Part shown: piece by piece, positions 44,414 to 52,176 of the stretch
How positions within the stretch are numbered: the stretch's first letter is position 1
Layout: every line of letters starts with the position of its first letter
Origin: Streptomyces sp. NRRL S-340
GTDB lineage: Bacteria; Actinomycetota; Actinomycetes; Streptomycetales; Streptomycetaceae
Direction of reading: 5' to 3'
DNA length: 64,000 nt
Assembly: GCF_000720185.1 (NCBI RefSeq)
Contig: NZ_JOIY01000057.1
Coordinates: 39,680 to 103,679, forward strand
Notes under the pieces: model-generated
The model's database searches: none
The model's input: the letters and a program-made list of their open reading frames with translations, nothing else
Told to the model about the DNA's origin: nothing
Translations under genes and position numbers: made by a program

Positions 44414-45154
44414 GTGGTGGCCTTGGAACAGCACGTGGGGGCGCACGCGGCGGTGTTCGCGCCGGTGGAGAGCCGGGCGCGGGTGGAGACGGTGGTCCGC
44501 AGGATAGGCGACGCCATAGAGCTGGGACTGCTGGCCGACGGGGAGCAGTTGCCCGGCGAGAGCGTCCTGGCGGGCCGGCTCGGGGTGTCCACGGTGACGC
44601 TGCGGGAGGCGCTGATGGCGTTGCGGCAGCAGGGCTTGGTGACCACCCGGCGCGGTCGCGGCGGCGGCAGCTTCGTCTCCCGGCCCGAACTCCCCGGCGC
44701 CCAGCGGCTGCGGGCCCGGCTGAGCGGCTGGAGCACCGAGGAGCTGCGCGACCTCGGGGACCACTGGGCCGCCCTGTCGGGCACCTCGGCCCGGCTCGCC
44801 GCCCAGCGCACGGCGCCGGAGGACCTGACGCCCCTGCACCGCTCGGTCGAGGAGCTGATGTCCGCGGCCGAGGCGGCGACACGCAGCCGGGTGTACGGCC
44901 GTTTCCACGTCGAACTGGCGGCCGCGGCCCAGTCCGCGCGGCTCACCCGCGAGCAGGTCGCGCTCCAGCGGGAGGTCGGCGCGCTGCTGTGTCTCGTGTT
45001 GGACGACGACGAATATCGTGAAGAAGTCGCGGTGCGCCATCGCCGTCTGGTCCGTGCCGTGCAGGATGGCGCCGGTGAGGCCGCCGGTACGTCGGCCGAG
45101 CGGTGCGTCCGGGAGTCGGCGGCGCGGCTGATCGCGCTGCGGCTGGCTCGCTGA
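44414..45154 (+). CDS. GntR/FadR-family transcriptional regulator
   Basis: The product is 246 residues. The winged helix is VVRRIGDAIELGLLADGEQLPGESVLAGRLGVSTVTLREALMALRQQGLVTTRRGRGGGSFV, followed by an all-helical FCD ligand-binding domain with likely metal-binding histidines (FHVELAAAAQS, VRHRRLVRAV). It is divergent from the pot-like operon and 48 bp before a cache-domain gene in the same direction. The GTG at 44414 or 44417 serves as start. It likely senses the transported amine or a derivative. Confidence 0.88.
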   Translation: MVALEQHVGAHAAVFAPVESRARVETVVRRIGDAIELGLLADGEQLPGESVLAGRLGVSTVTLREALMALRQQGLVTTRRGRGGGSFVSRPELPGAQRLRARLSGWSTEELRDLGDHWAALSGTSARLAAQRTAPEDLTPLHRSVEELMSAAEAATRSRVYGRFHVELAAAAQSARLTREQVALQREVGALLCLVLDDDEYREEVAVRHRRLVRAVQDGAGEAAGTSAERCVRESAARLIALRLAR

Positions 45155-45202
45155 GCGCCGCCCGGCGCCGCCGGTCTCCGGTCCTGTCCGCTGGAGGGCG
45201 CC

Positions 45203-46042
45203 ATGAGCAGGGGTCCAGGGCTCGCCGTGGCGGCGGCGGCCGACGGCAGCCGCGCCGAGGAGCGCGTCGCCGCACTGGTGGGCCGCGCCCTGGAGGCGGT
45301 GTTCGAGGCGGTCGCCGAGACCCGCGCCGATGCGGCGGGGCTGCTGGAGCGCCTGCGGGAGCGGGGTCGGCGGCCGGTCAGCGCGGACCTCGCCGCGCTG
45401 CGGCCCGCGCTGCACCTGCGGCTGGGCCGCGCCGGGCTGGTGTCCGGCGTGGGCTTCATCGCCGCCCCCGGGCTCCTGGCCGACGTGCCGGGGTGGCTGG
45501 AGTGGTGGCAGAGCACCGCCGAGGGCGGGGTGCGGCCGCTGCTCGTGGACCTGGACCCCGGCCGGTCGGCGTATGCGGACTACACGCACTGGGACTGGTT
45601 CGCGCTCCCGCGCGACACCGGCCTGCGGGCCGTGGCGGGGCCCTACGTCGACTACCTCTGCTCGGACGAGTACAGCCTGACGCTGTCCGCCCCGGTGCGG
45701 GTGGCGGGCGGCTTCGCCGGGGTGGCCGCGGCGGACGTGTACCTGCGGCACCTCGAGGCGGCGGTGCTGCCGCTGCTGCGCCGCCTCCCCCGTGCCGCGC
45801 ACCTGGTGAACGCGCGCGGGCGGGTGGCCGCCTCCGCGGACCCGGCGCATCTGGCCGGATCCCTCACCCGGGGCCCCGACTTCGCGGCGGTGATCGAGGA
45901 CGCGCACGGCGTCGACCACGGCGGCCTGCGGCTGGTGCCGTGCCGGGGCGTGCCGCTCGTCCTCGTGGTGAGCGGACGGCAGGCGGGCGGGGGCGGGTGC
46001 GCGGAGGACGGCCCGGGCCGCCCGGCGCCGTCGGCGACCTGA
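45203..46042 (+). CDS. Cache-domain ligand-binding protein
   Basis: The product is 279 residues with no signal peptide or membrane helix. The fold resembles a dCache/sCache sensor: helix GRALEAVFEAVAETRADAAGLLERLRERG, then LRLGRAGLVSGVGFIAAPGLLADVPGWLEWW, TRDTG-like ALPRDTGLRAVAGPYVDYLCSDEYSLTLSAPV, and GVAAADVYLRHLEAAVLPLLR (cf. AADIPL). Cache domains normally sense amino acids or amines outside the cell; a cytoplasmic stand-alone copy behind a GntR gene and a polyamine importer suggests sensing or buffering of the imported compound. ATG at 45203 with CTGGAGGG. Confidence 0.75.
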   Translation: MSRGPGLAVAAAADGSRAEERVAALVGRALEAVFEAVAETRADAAGLLERLRERGRRPVSADLAALRPALHLRLGRAGLVSGVGFIAAPGLLADVPGWLEWWQSTAEGGVRPLLVDLDPGRSAYADYTHWDWFALPRDTGLRAVAGPYVDYLCSDEYSLTLSAPVRVAGGFAGVAAADVYLRHLEAAVLPLLRRLPRAAHLVNARGRVAASADPAHLAGSLTRGPDFAAVIEDAHGVDHGGLRLVPCRGVPLVLVVSGRQAGGGGCAEDGPGRPAPSAT

Positions 46043-46059
46043 ACGCCGGCGGTGCCGGG

Positions 46060-46731
46060 TCAGGCCTCGGAGTCCGGCACCACGCTGAGGTGACCGGACG
46101 GACGGCGGGCGCGGCGCGGCCCGCGCGCGGCCGGAGCGGTACGGCGCGCGTCGCGCAGCACCAGGGTGAGCCGGGTGTACCCGAGGTCCCGCAGGGTCTC
46201 GGGGGTCTCCTCGACCACCCGGCAGTCGGTGGTGCCCCAGCGGGGGTCGGGGTGCAGCAGCGGGCGGACGGCGCCGTCGGAGCGGGTGGCCGCGGGGCCG
46301 GCCGCGCGGATCCAGTGCGGCAGGCCGTGCCGGTAGGCGGCCTCCATGATGGGGTCCTGGGCGATGTCCCGGCGGATGGCCTGCAGCCCGTGGTCGGGGC
46401 CGCGGCGCTCCACGGCGGCCGCGAACTGCGCGAGCATCGGCAGGCACCAGCGGGCCTCGTGGTCGCCGAGGACCGTGCCGGCGTCCGGGTGGAACAGGAC
46501 GAAACGCAGGAAGTTGTCGCCCGGCATGGCGGACGGGTGCGGGCCGACGCCCCGGAAGAGCGAGGTGTAGGCGCTGTTGGTGAGGATCACGTCCCAGCGG
46601 TGGTCGACGACGAAGGACGGGAAGGAGACGGCCTCCAGGAGCGCGGCGTAGTCCTGCAGGTAGGCCTGCGCCTCGGGACGGACGGGAACGGACCGCGGCG
46701 CCGGCCGCTGCCCTCCTGCCTGAAATGCCAT
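46060..46731 (-). CDS. MmyB-type ligand-binding domain protein without HTH
   Basis: The product is about 223 residues. From AYLQDYAALLEAVSFPSFVVDHRWDVILTNSAY onward it matches the PAS-like C-terminal domain of MmyB/XRE regulators: MPGDNFLRFVLFHPDAGTVLGDHEARWCLPMLAQF, RRDIAQDPIMEAAYRHGLPHWIR, HPDPRWGTTDCRVVEETPETLRDLGYTRLTLVLR. Normally an N-terminal XRE helix-turn-helix precedes this; here only about 35 unrelated residues do. The ATG at 46731 is used; an in-frame ATG at 46797 exists. This domain family binds fatty-acid-like ligands. It is divergent from a separate HTH gene. Confidence 0.75.
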   Translation of the reverse strand: MAFQAGGQRPAPRSVPVRPEAQAYLQDYAALLEAVSFPSFVVDHRWDVILTNSAYTSLFRGVGPHPSAMPGDNFLRFVLFHPDAGTVLGDHEARWCLPMLAQFAAAVERRGPDHGLQAIRRDIAQDPIMEAAYRHGLPHWIRAAGPAATRSDGAVRPLLHPDPRWGTTDCRVVEETPETLRDLGYTRLTLVLRDARRTAPAARGPRRARRPSGHLSVVPDSEA

Positions 46732-46956
46732 CGGGAGGTCACCCCTCTTGCCTCTGCGGCCTTCACGCGGCGCCTTGATCCTGCTGCTCAGCGGCATGCC
46801 ATGTCAACTATCGTGGCATTTCATGACGGTTGACGGCTGGAATTGGCCACAGTTGTGGCGAGACCTGGATGCGGGTTCGGGCAACGGGCTACTCTCCGGG
46901 AAGTTCACGGCACCCCGCCCCGTGAGAAGCCTGTGAGAGACGTAGGAGATCTGTCG
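46732..46956. promoter_or_regulatory. Divergent promoter region between MmyB-like and HTH genes
   Basis: Inverted repeats GTCAAC/GTTGAC (46803-46808 and 46829-46834) and GCCAC-AGTT-GTGGC (46846-46859) lie between the two divergent genes. They are candidate binding sites for the HTH protein. No firm -35/-10 pair is assigned. Confidence 0.4.
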
Positions 46957-47613
46957 GTGACGGACGGCATCGAGGATCCGGGCACCACGGCGTCGGTCGT
47001 ACTGCCGGCGGTGGTCACGCGTGTCACCGCGCTCGCCGACCGGCTCGGCGTGCCCCAGGCGGAGGTCTTCGCCATCGACCGCCTCTCCACGGCCTGCGGC
47101 GTGCCCCCGGACGTGGTCAGAGCGCTGCTGAGCGGACGGGACGCGGGCGAACCGGACGTGCAGGCGCGGTTCCTGCAACGGCTCGACCTGCTGCGCCGCA
47201 CCCGGCTCAAACCGAACGGCCGGCGCTACACGCAGCAGGAGATCGCGGACGGCGCGGGCATGTCCCGCCAGCAGGCGGGCGCCCTCATCAACGGCGACCG
47301 GCGCCCCACCATGGAGCACTGCGACGCCCTCCAGCGGTTCTTCCGCGTCCACGCGGGGTTCCTCACCGCGGAGGACCCCGAAGCACTCGCGGGCGCCCTG
47401 CAGCGCACCGAGCAGGAGTTGCTGCAACGCCTGGCCGACCGCGAACGGGAGGCGGCGGCGGCCGACGGGGACGCGCTGGAGCGGCTGCTGCAGAACCACG
47501 GTGTCCGCGGCATCGCCTGGCGCGCCGCCCAACTGCCCACGGACCAGCACCGGGACAAGGTCGCCGAGTGGCTGGACATGCTCCTGGAGAGCGTCAAACG
47601 GCCCGAGGAGTGA
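46957..47613 (+). CDS. Helix-turn-helix (XRE-type) regulatory protein
   Basis: The product is 218 residues. A central HTH of the Cro/CI type is RRYTQQEIADGAGMSRQQAGALINGDRRPTMEHCDALQRFFRV (about residues 88-130). An N-terminal helical part (LADRLGVPQAEVFAIDRLSTACGVPPDVVRALLSG) resembles a second HTH-like or dimerisation unit, and a C-terminal helix (QRTEQELLQRLADRERE) could be coiled-coil. GTG at 46957 has GGAG 8 nt upstream. The target is unknown, but the divergent MmyB-like gene is the obvious candidate. Confidence 0.72.
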   Translation: MTDGIEDPGTTASVVLPAVVTRVTALADRLGVPQAEVFAIDRLSTACGVPPDVVRALLSGRDAGEPDVQARFLQRLDLLRRTRLKPNGRRYTQQEIADGAGMSRQQAGALINGDRRPTMEHCDALQRFFRVHAGFLTAEDPEALAGALQRTEQELLQRLADREREAAAADGDALERLLQNHGVRGIAWRAAQLPTDQHRDKVAEWLDMLLESVKRPEE

Positions 47614-47884
47614 TCCCGCGCGGCGTCCGGGAGCGGACCGCGCGGAGCCACGGCCCCGGGCTCCTGCCGACGAGGCCGACGCCCCTGCGGCGGGCGGCCG
47701 CGACGGCCGTGCGAGCAGGGGACTCGCTGCGCTGAGTGGGCGAACCGGCGCTCGGCACGGGGGCATTGTCAGTGGGGGACGGCAAGCTGGAGGGTGCGCC
47801 GCCGTTGTGCGCAGGCGTACCGCGCCGCCCGGGCGACCGGGGGCGTGCGTGACCGTGTGCCGCCGAAACCGGGGAGAGCGTCCC

Positions 47885-48115
47885 ATGCCGACCGCCGTCC
47901 TGACCGATCACGAACGCACCGCCGTCCAGGCCTACCTGCGGCTGCTGCACACCGTGCGCGCCGCCTTCGACGGGCCACCGGCCGCCGGACGGCCGCCTCT
48001 TGTCCCGCCCGCGGTCCTCGCCGAGGCGGAACAGGCCCTGGCCCGCGCCGGTCTGGCGGGCAACGAGGAGGCGTTCTTCCGGCTGCTGCACGAGTGGTGC
48101 CCGCCGGTGCCGTGA
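47885..48115 (+). CDS. Small hypothetical protein
   Basis: The product is 76 residues and is not recognised. It consists of two amphipathic helical parts, LTDHERTAVQAYLRLLHTVRAAFDG and AVLAEAEQALARAGLAGNEEAFFRLLHEW, joined by a Pro-rich linker, with an acidic to neutral charge. ATG at 47885 follows GGGGAGAG about 6 nt upstream, which supports real translation. The region 47614-47884 before it holds no other gene. It is followed immediately by the repeat field. Confidence 0.55.
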   Translation: MPTAVLTDHERTAVQAYLRLLHTVRAAFDGPPAAGRPPLVPPAVLAEAEQALARAGLAGNEEAFFRLLHEWCPPVP

Positions 48116-48715
48116 CCGGCCGCGAGGGGCCCTGGCCGGTTCCGCTCGACGGGCGCCCCCGCTCCCGACCGGGCGGGCGCTCGCGGGACGGCGCGGGCGC
48201 TCGCGGGACGGGTCACGGGGCGGGGGCCGCCGGGTGCGGGCAGGACGCGAACCAGGCGCGGGGCGCGAGCCGGGGCGGGCGGGAGCCGGACGCGAGCCTG
48301 GCCGGACGCGAGCCTGGCTGAGCGCAGGCCGGGCAGGGCGCAGGCCGGGCAGGGCACGCGCCGTGCACAACCGGGCGGCGCGCAAGCCGCGTAGGGCCGG
48401 ACCGGGCACAGGCCAGGCCGGGCGCGGCGCAGGTCGGGCGGGAGCTTGGCCGGGCGCAAGCCAGGCAGGGCGCGCGCCGGGCCGCGTAGGGGGCCGGGCC
48501 GGGCACGGGCCGTGCACAAGCCGGGCCGCGCGCAAGCCGCGTAGGGTCCGGCCCGGGCCCAGGCCGGACCGATCACGGGCAGGGCGCAAGCCGGGCAAGG
48601 CGCAAGCCCAGCCAGGCGCCGCCCGGGCGAGGGCCGCCGTGGCCGGTCGGCGCGTCCCGCCCCCGGGCCGCGACGGGGCCGTTGGGGCCGGTGGGGTCGG
48701 CGGGGCGGGCGAACG
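48116..48715. repeat. 600-bp field of degenerate GC-rich tandem repeats
   Basis: Short units such as GGGCGCAAGCC, CGCGTAGGG, GTGCACAAGCCGGGC and GGCCGGGCAGGGCGC recur many times with drift between 48116 and 48715. Several frames stay open on both strands only because the repeat lacks stops; their translations are monotonous Arg/Pro/Ala/Gly strings with no start-codon context, so none is called as a gene. The field lies between the small protein gene (+) and the phosphopantetheinyl transferase gene (-), which are convergent. Confidence 0.7.
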
Positions 48716-48720
48716 GGGCT

Positions 48721-49401
48721 TCAGGAGACCGGCACCGTCACCGCCGTCGCCAGCAGGCCCGCCCGTACGGTCCAGCGGCCGTCGAAACGGGTGAGGCGGT
48801 GCTCGCCCAGCAGCGGGCCGGGGACCAGGAGCCGGGCCTGGAAGGAGCCGGTGTGCGGGGTGCCGCCGTCCGTGCGGATGTCCACGTCGGCCTCCTTGAA
48901 GTCCAGCCACGCGCCGGTCAGCGGGAACCACGCCTTGTACACGGACTCCTTGGCACTGAACAGCAGCCTGGGCCAGTGGATGTCGGGCCGCCGGCCGCCC
49001 AGCAGGTCCAGCCGGCGCCTCTCGTCGGGCAGCGTGACGGCGGGCAGGACCTCTTCCGGGAGCGCCGCGTGGGGCTCGGCGTCGATGCCCAGGGAGGCCA
49101 CGTCGGTGGCCCGGGCCAGCGCGGCGGCGTAGTAGCCGTCGCAGTGGGTCATGCTGCCGACCAGTCCCGCCGGCCAGCGCGGGGCGCCCCGCTCACCGGG
49201 CAGCACGGGCTGTCGCGGTACGCCGAGCTTGTCCATGGCGCGGCGCGCGCACTCCCGCACGGCGGCGAACTCGCGGCGCCGCTTGGCGACCGCGCGCACC
49301 ACGACCGCCTGCTCCTCGGGGTAGAGCGCGGCGCGGCCGGCTTCCTCGGCGCCGTACGTCTCCACCGCCACCACCGCGTCCGGCAGCAGCTCATCGATCA
49401 C
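48721..49401 (-). CDS. 4'-phosphopantetheinyl transferase (Sfp type)
   Basis: The product is 226 residues. The three Sfp/EntD-family motifs are present: P1-like VGSMTHCDGYYAAALA, P2 SLGIDAEP with the Mg-binding Asp/Glu, and P3 LFSAKESVYKAW. It activates carrier proteins of polyketide and non-ribosomal peptide synthases by adding phosphopantetheine from CoA. No such synthase is nearby, so it would act in trans on other clusters. The GTG at 49401 overlaps the upstream metallophosphoesterase gene by 11 nt, so the two are translationally coupled. Confidence 0.92.
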   Translation of the reverse strand: MIDELLPDAVVAVETYGAEEAGRAALYPEEQAVVVRAVAKRRREFAAVRECARRAMDKLGVPRQPVLPGERGAPRWPAGLVGSMTHCDGYYAAALARATDVASLGIDAEPHAALPEEVLPAVTLPDERRRLDLLGGRRPDIHWPRLLFSAKESVYKAWFPLTGAWLDFKEADVDIRTDGGTPHTGSFQARLLVPGPLLGEHRLTRFDGRWTVRAGLLATAVTVPVS

Positions 49402-50257
49402 CGGTCGTGTCCTCCATCGGCAGTACGCGGCGCAGCCTTCCCGGTGGTCCGGGGCGCTCGCGCCACTCGCGGGGGTATCCCACCGACACCTCCTCGAAAC
49501 GGACGCCCTCGTGCCAGCTGGTCCGCGGTATGTGGAGGTGCCCGTAGACCATGGCGGTCACACGGAACCTGCGGTGCCAGTCGGCGGTCAGCCGGGTGCC
49601 GCACCACATGGCGAACTCGGGGTACCGGAGCACGTCCATCGGGTGCCGGTCCAGCGGATAGTGGTTGACGAGCACGGTGGGCAGGTCCTCGGGCAGCGCA
49701 CCGAGCCGCCGCTCGGTCTCGGCGACCCGCGCCCGGCACCAGGCCTCCCGGCTCGGGTAGGGGTCGGGGTGCAGCAGGTACTCGTCGTTGCAGACGATGC
49801 CGGTGCCGTGCGCGTAGGCGAGGCCCTCCTCCTTGGTGGCGCAGCCCTCCGGCAGGAACGAGTAGTCGTACAGGAGGAACAGCGGTGCCACGGCCGCCGG
49901 GCCGCCGGGTCCGGTCCAGAGGGGGTAGGGGTCCTCGGGTGTCGTCACGTCCAGTTCGCGGCACAGGTCGACCAGGTGCTCGTAGCGGGCGGCTCCGCGC
50001 AGGGTGACGGTGTCGCGCGGGTGGGTCCACAGTTCGTGGTTGCCGGGCGCCCAGATCACCTTGCCAAAGCGGCTCGCGAGCGTCTTCAGGGCCCAGCGGA
50101 TGTCGGTGACGGTCTCCGCGACGTCTCCCGCGACGATCAGCCAGTCGTCCTCCGAGTCCGGCACGGTCCGCTCGACCAGAGCCCGGTTCTCGCGGTAGCC
50201 GATGTGCAGGTCGCTGACGGCGAGCAGCCGCCCGGAACCACCGCTCGTCGCCGTCAC
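49391..50257 (-). CDS. Metallophosphoesterase (calcineurin-like)
   Basis: The product is 288 residues. Dimetal-site motifs of the family are evident: D-x-H in AVSDLHIGY, GD in IVAGDVAET, GNHE in WAPGNHELW, H in VLVNHYPLD, and G-H-x-H in MVYGHLHIP. It lacks a signal peptide and is cytoplasmic. The substrate is unknown. Coupling to a phosphopantetheinyl transferase suggests a role around CoA, 3',5'-ADP or carrier-protein phosphopantetheine, which is inference only. GTG at 50257 follows GGGGGGC; an upstream in-frame GTG is also possible. Confidence 0.85.
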   Translation of the reverse strand: MTATSGGSGRLLAVSDLHIGYRENRALVERTVPDSEDDWLIVAGDVAETVTDIRWALKTLASRFGKVIWAPGNHELWTHPRDTVTLRGAARYEHLVDLCRELDVTTPEDPYPLWTGPGGPAAVAPLFLLYDYSFLPEGCATKEEGLAYAHGTGIVCNDEYLLHPDPYPSREAWCRARVAETERRLGALPEDLPTVLVNHYPLDRHPMDVLRYPEFAMWCGTRLTADWHRRFRVTAMVYGHLHIPRTSWHEGVRFEEVSVGYPREWRERPGPPGRLRRVLPMEDTTGDR

Positions 50258-50590
50258 CCCGTGCCCCCCGTCAGCCACTCGACGCGCACCACCACAACAC
50301 ACCCGGCCGCGTGCGGACAAGGAGGAGTCCGGTATCCGGCCACCGCGGTGGCCGGATTCGGGGTGCGCGCACGACGGACCGTCACCTTCGCGGCCCCGGG
50401 TGAGCCCCGGATCCTTCCTCCGGATTTTTTCCCGGATTTCTTTCTCCGGGGGTGTATCAGGCCCCGCGTCAGCGACTCTCAAGGGTGGGGGACGCGGGGA
50501 GCACGGGGGAGCCGCGGGGAACGGGGGGCGGGACGGTCGGTCGCCGGACGGGGGAGCGGCCGACCGCCCCGGCGCGTGGTCCGCGCCCGA
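50258..50590. other. Intergenic region with T-rich hairpins
   Basis: This 333-bp gap follows the GH4 gene and precedes the metallophosphoesterase gene (both minus strand). CCGGA/TCCGG (50407-50423) followed by TTTTTT on the plus strand, and CCCGGA-N8-TCCGGG (50431-50450), are the only secondary-structure signals; three ATCCGG repeats account for them. They may end GH4 transcription. No gene seen. Confidence 0.45.
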
Positions 50591-51928
50591 CTAGGTCAGG
50601 TAGGCCAGGCCCGGGTGGACCCGCACGTACTCCTCGACCAGGGTGCGGGCCACGGTCACGGAGTCGACCAGCGGGTGCAGGGCGAAGGCCTTCACCGCCG
50701 TCGCGCGCGAGCCGGAGTCGGCCGCGGCGAGCACCTCGCGCTCGACCGCCTTGACCGCGCACACCAGCCCGGTGGCGTGGCCGGGCAGCGGCTCGGCCGC
50801 CACCGGGTGCGCGCCGTTTGCGTCGACCAGGCAGGGCACCTCGATCACCGCCTCGGAGTCGAGCGCCGCCAGCGTGCCGCGGTTGCGGACGTTGAGGATG
50901 AGGGTGGTGCGTTCGTCGCGGGCGACGGCCCGCATCAGGGCGAGGGCGACCTTCTCGTAGCCGCCGGAGAGGTCGTCGGCCTCCCGCTCGCCCGCCCCGG
51001 CGGCCTCCCTGTTCTCCGCCATGTAGGTGGCCTCGCGCTCGGCGCGGGTACGGTTCCAGGCGTCCAGCGCGGGGGCGTCCGGGGCGCGCAGTTCCTCGTA
51101 GAACCGGGCCTGCTGCTCGTGCAGGAAGGCCCCGCGCGTGCGTTCCGCGCGCTGGTAGGCGTGCACGGCCTCGCGGCCGAAGTAGTAGTAGTGCAGGTAC
51201 TCGTTGGGGATCGCGCCCAGGGACCGCAGCCATTCGGCGCCGAAGAGCCGGCCCTCCTCGAAGGAGCCGAGCAGGCCGGGATCGGCGAGCAGGCGCGGGA
51301 GTTCGTCCCGGCCCGCGACCCGCAGACCGCGCACCCAGCCGAGGTGGTTGAGCCCGACGTAGTCGATCCACGCCTCACGCGGGTCCGCGCCGAGCACCCG
51401 GGCGATACGGCGGCCGAGGCCGACCGGTGAGTCGCAGATGCCGATGACCCGGTCGCCGAGGTGGCGGGACATCGCCTCGGTGACCAGTCCGGCCGGGTTG
51501 GTGAAGTTGATGACCCAGGCGTCGGGTGCGAGGCGGGCCACCCGCCGGGCGATGTCGACGGCGACGGGCACGGTGCGCAGCCCGTAGGCGATCCCGCCCG
51601 CGCCGACGGTCTCCTGGCCGAGCACGCCCTGCGCGAGCGCCACCCGTTCGTCGTTCGCCCGCCCTTCCAGACCGCCCACCCGGATCGCGGAGAACACGAA
51701 ATCGGCGCCGCGCAGCGCCTCGTCCAGGTCGGTGGTGGCCCGCACCCGGGGGGCGTCGGGCACCGCGGCGGCCTGCTCGGCCAGGACCCGGGTGACCGCG
51801 GACAGCCGTCCGGCGTCGAGGTCGTGCAGCACGACCTCGGTGACCCGGCCCTCGGCCCGGTCCGCGAGCAGTGCCCCGTACACGAGCGGCACCCTGAACC
51901 CGCCGCCGCCCAGAATCGTCAGCCTCAC
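50591..51928 (-). CDS. GH4-family 6-phospho-beta-glucosidase (NAD/metal dependent)
   Basis: The product is 445 residues. The GH4 NAD-binding start VRLTILGGGGFRVPLVYGALL, the INFTNPAGLVTEAMSRH segment, the metal ligand Cys in GICDSPVGLGRR and His in VGLNHLGWV are all present. GH4 enzymes use an unusual redox-elimination mechanism needing NAD and Mn. The family also includes alpha-glycosidases; the CDSP/NHLG pattern fits 6-phospho-beta-glucosidases. GTG at 51928 has GGAGAGG about 8 nt upstream. It is divergent from a secreted-protein gene. Confidence 0.88.
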   Translation of the reverse strand: MRLTILGGGGFRVPLVYGALLADRAEGRVTEVVLHDLDAGRLSAVTRVLAEQAAAVPDAPRVRATTDLDEALRGADFVFSAIRVGGLEGRANDERVALAQGVLGQETVGAGGIAYGLRTVPVAVDIARRVARLAPDAWVINFTNPAGLVTEAMSRHLGDRVIGICDSPVGLGRRIARVLGADPREAWIDYVGLNHLGWVRGLRVAGRDELPRLLADPGLLGSFEEGRLFGAEWLRSLGAIPNEYLHYYYFGREAVHAYQRAERTRGAFLHEQQARFYEELRAPDAPALDAWNRTRAEREATYMAENREAAGAGEREADDLSGGYEKVALALMRAVARDERTTLILNVRNRGTLAALDSEAVIEVPCLVDANGAHPVAAEPLPGHATGLVCAVKAVEREVLAAADSGSRATAVKAFALHPLVDSVTVARTLVEEYVRVHPGLAYLT

Positions 51929-52124
51929 CCTCGCACCTCTCCGCCACGGCCCTGCCCGGCCGCCGTGTCCACCACCCGGCCGGTGCCCGCACCTCACGCA
52001 CCCTACTCGGCGCCCGCCGCCCGCCCGCGAACCCCGGCCGCCCCGCCCCCGGCCCGGCCGGCCCCCAAGCCTCCGCGCGCCGGTCTCTCGCCGTGCGCGG
52101 GCCGCAAACCGCTGACCCGGCGCC

Positions 52125-52165
52125 CGATACGTGATTCCATTCGAATCCCCACCCCCTACGTATCG
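52125..52165. promoter_or_regulatory. CGATACGT/ACGTATCG spaced inverted repeat
   Basis: CGATACGT (52125-52132) and ACGTATCG (52158-52165) are perfect complements separated by 25 bp. The right arm ends 11 bp before the secreted-protein start at 52177 and overlaps the probable ribosome-site area. The rest of the 248-bp divergent gap to the GH4 gene is GC-rich with no other signal. Could be an operator or an mRNA hairpin. Confidence 0.45.
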
Positions 52166-52176
52166 GCAGGGACCTG

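Noticed and set aside
48213..48931. Arg/Pro/Ala-rich open frames in the repeat field
   Set aside because: Several frames are open on both strands because the repeat lacks stop codons; no start context, no codon-position GC bias typical of real genes.
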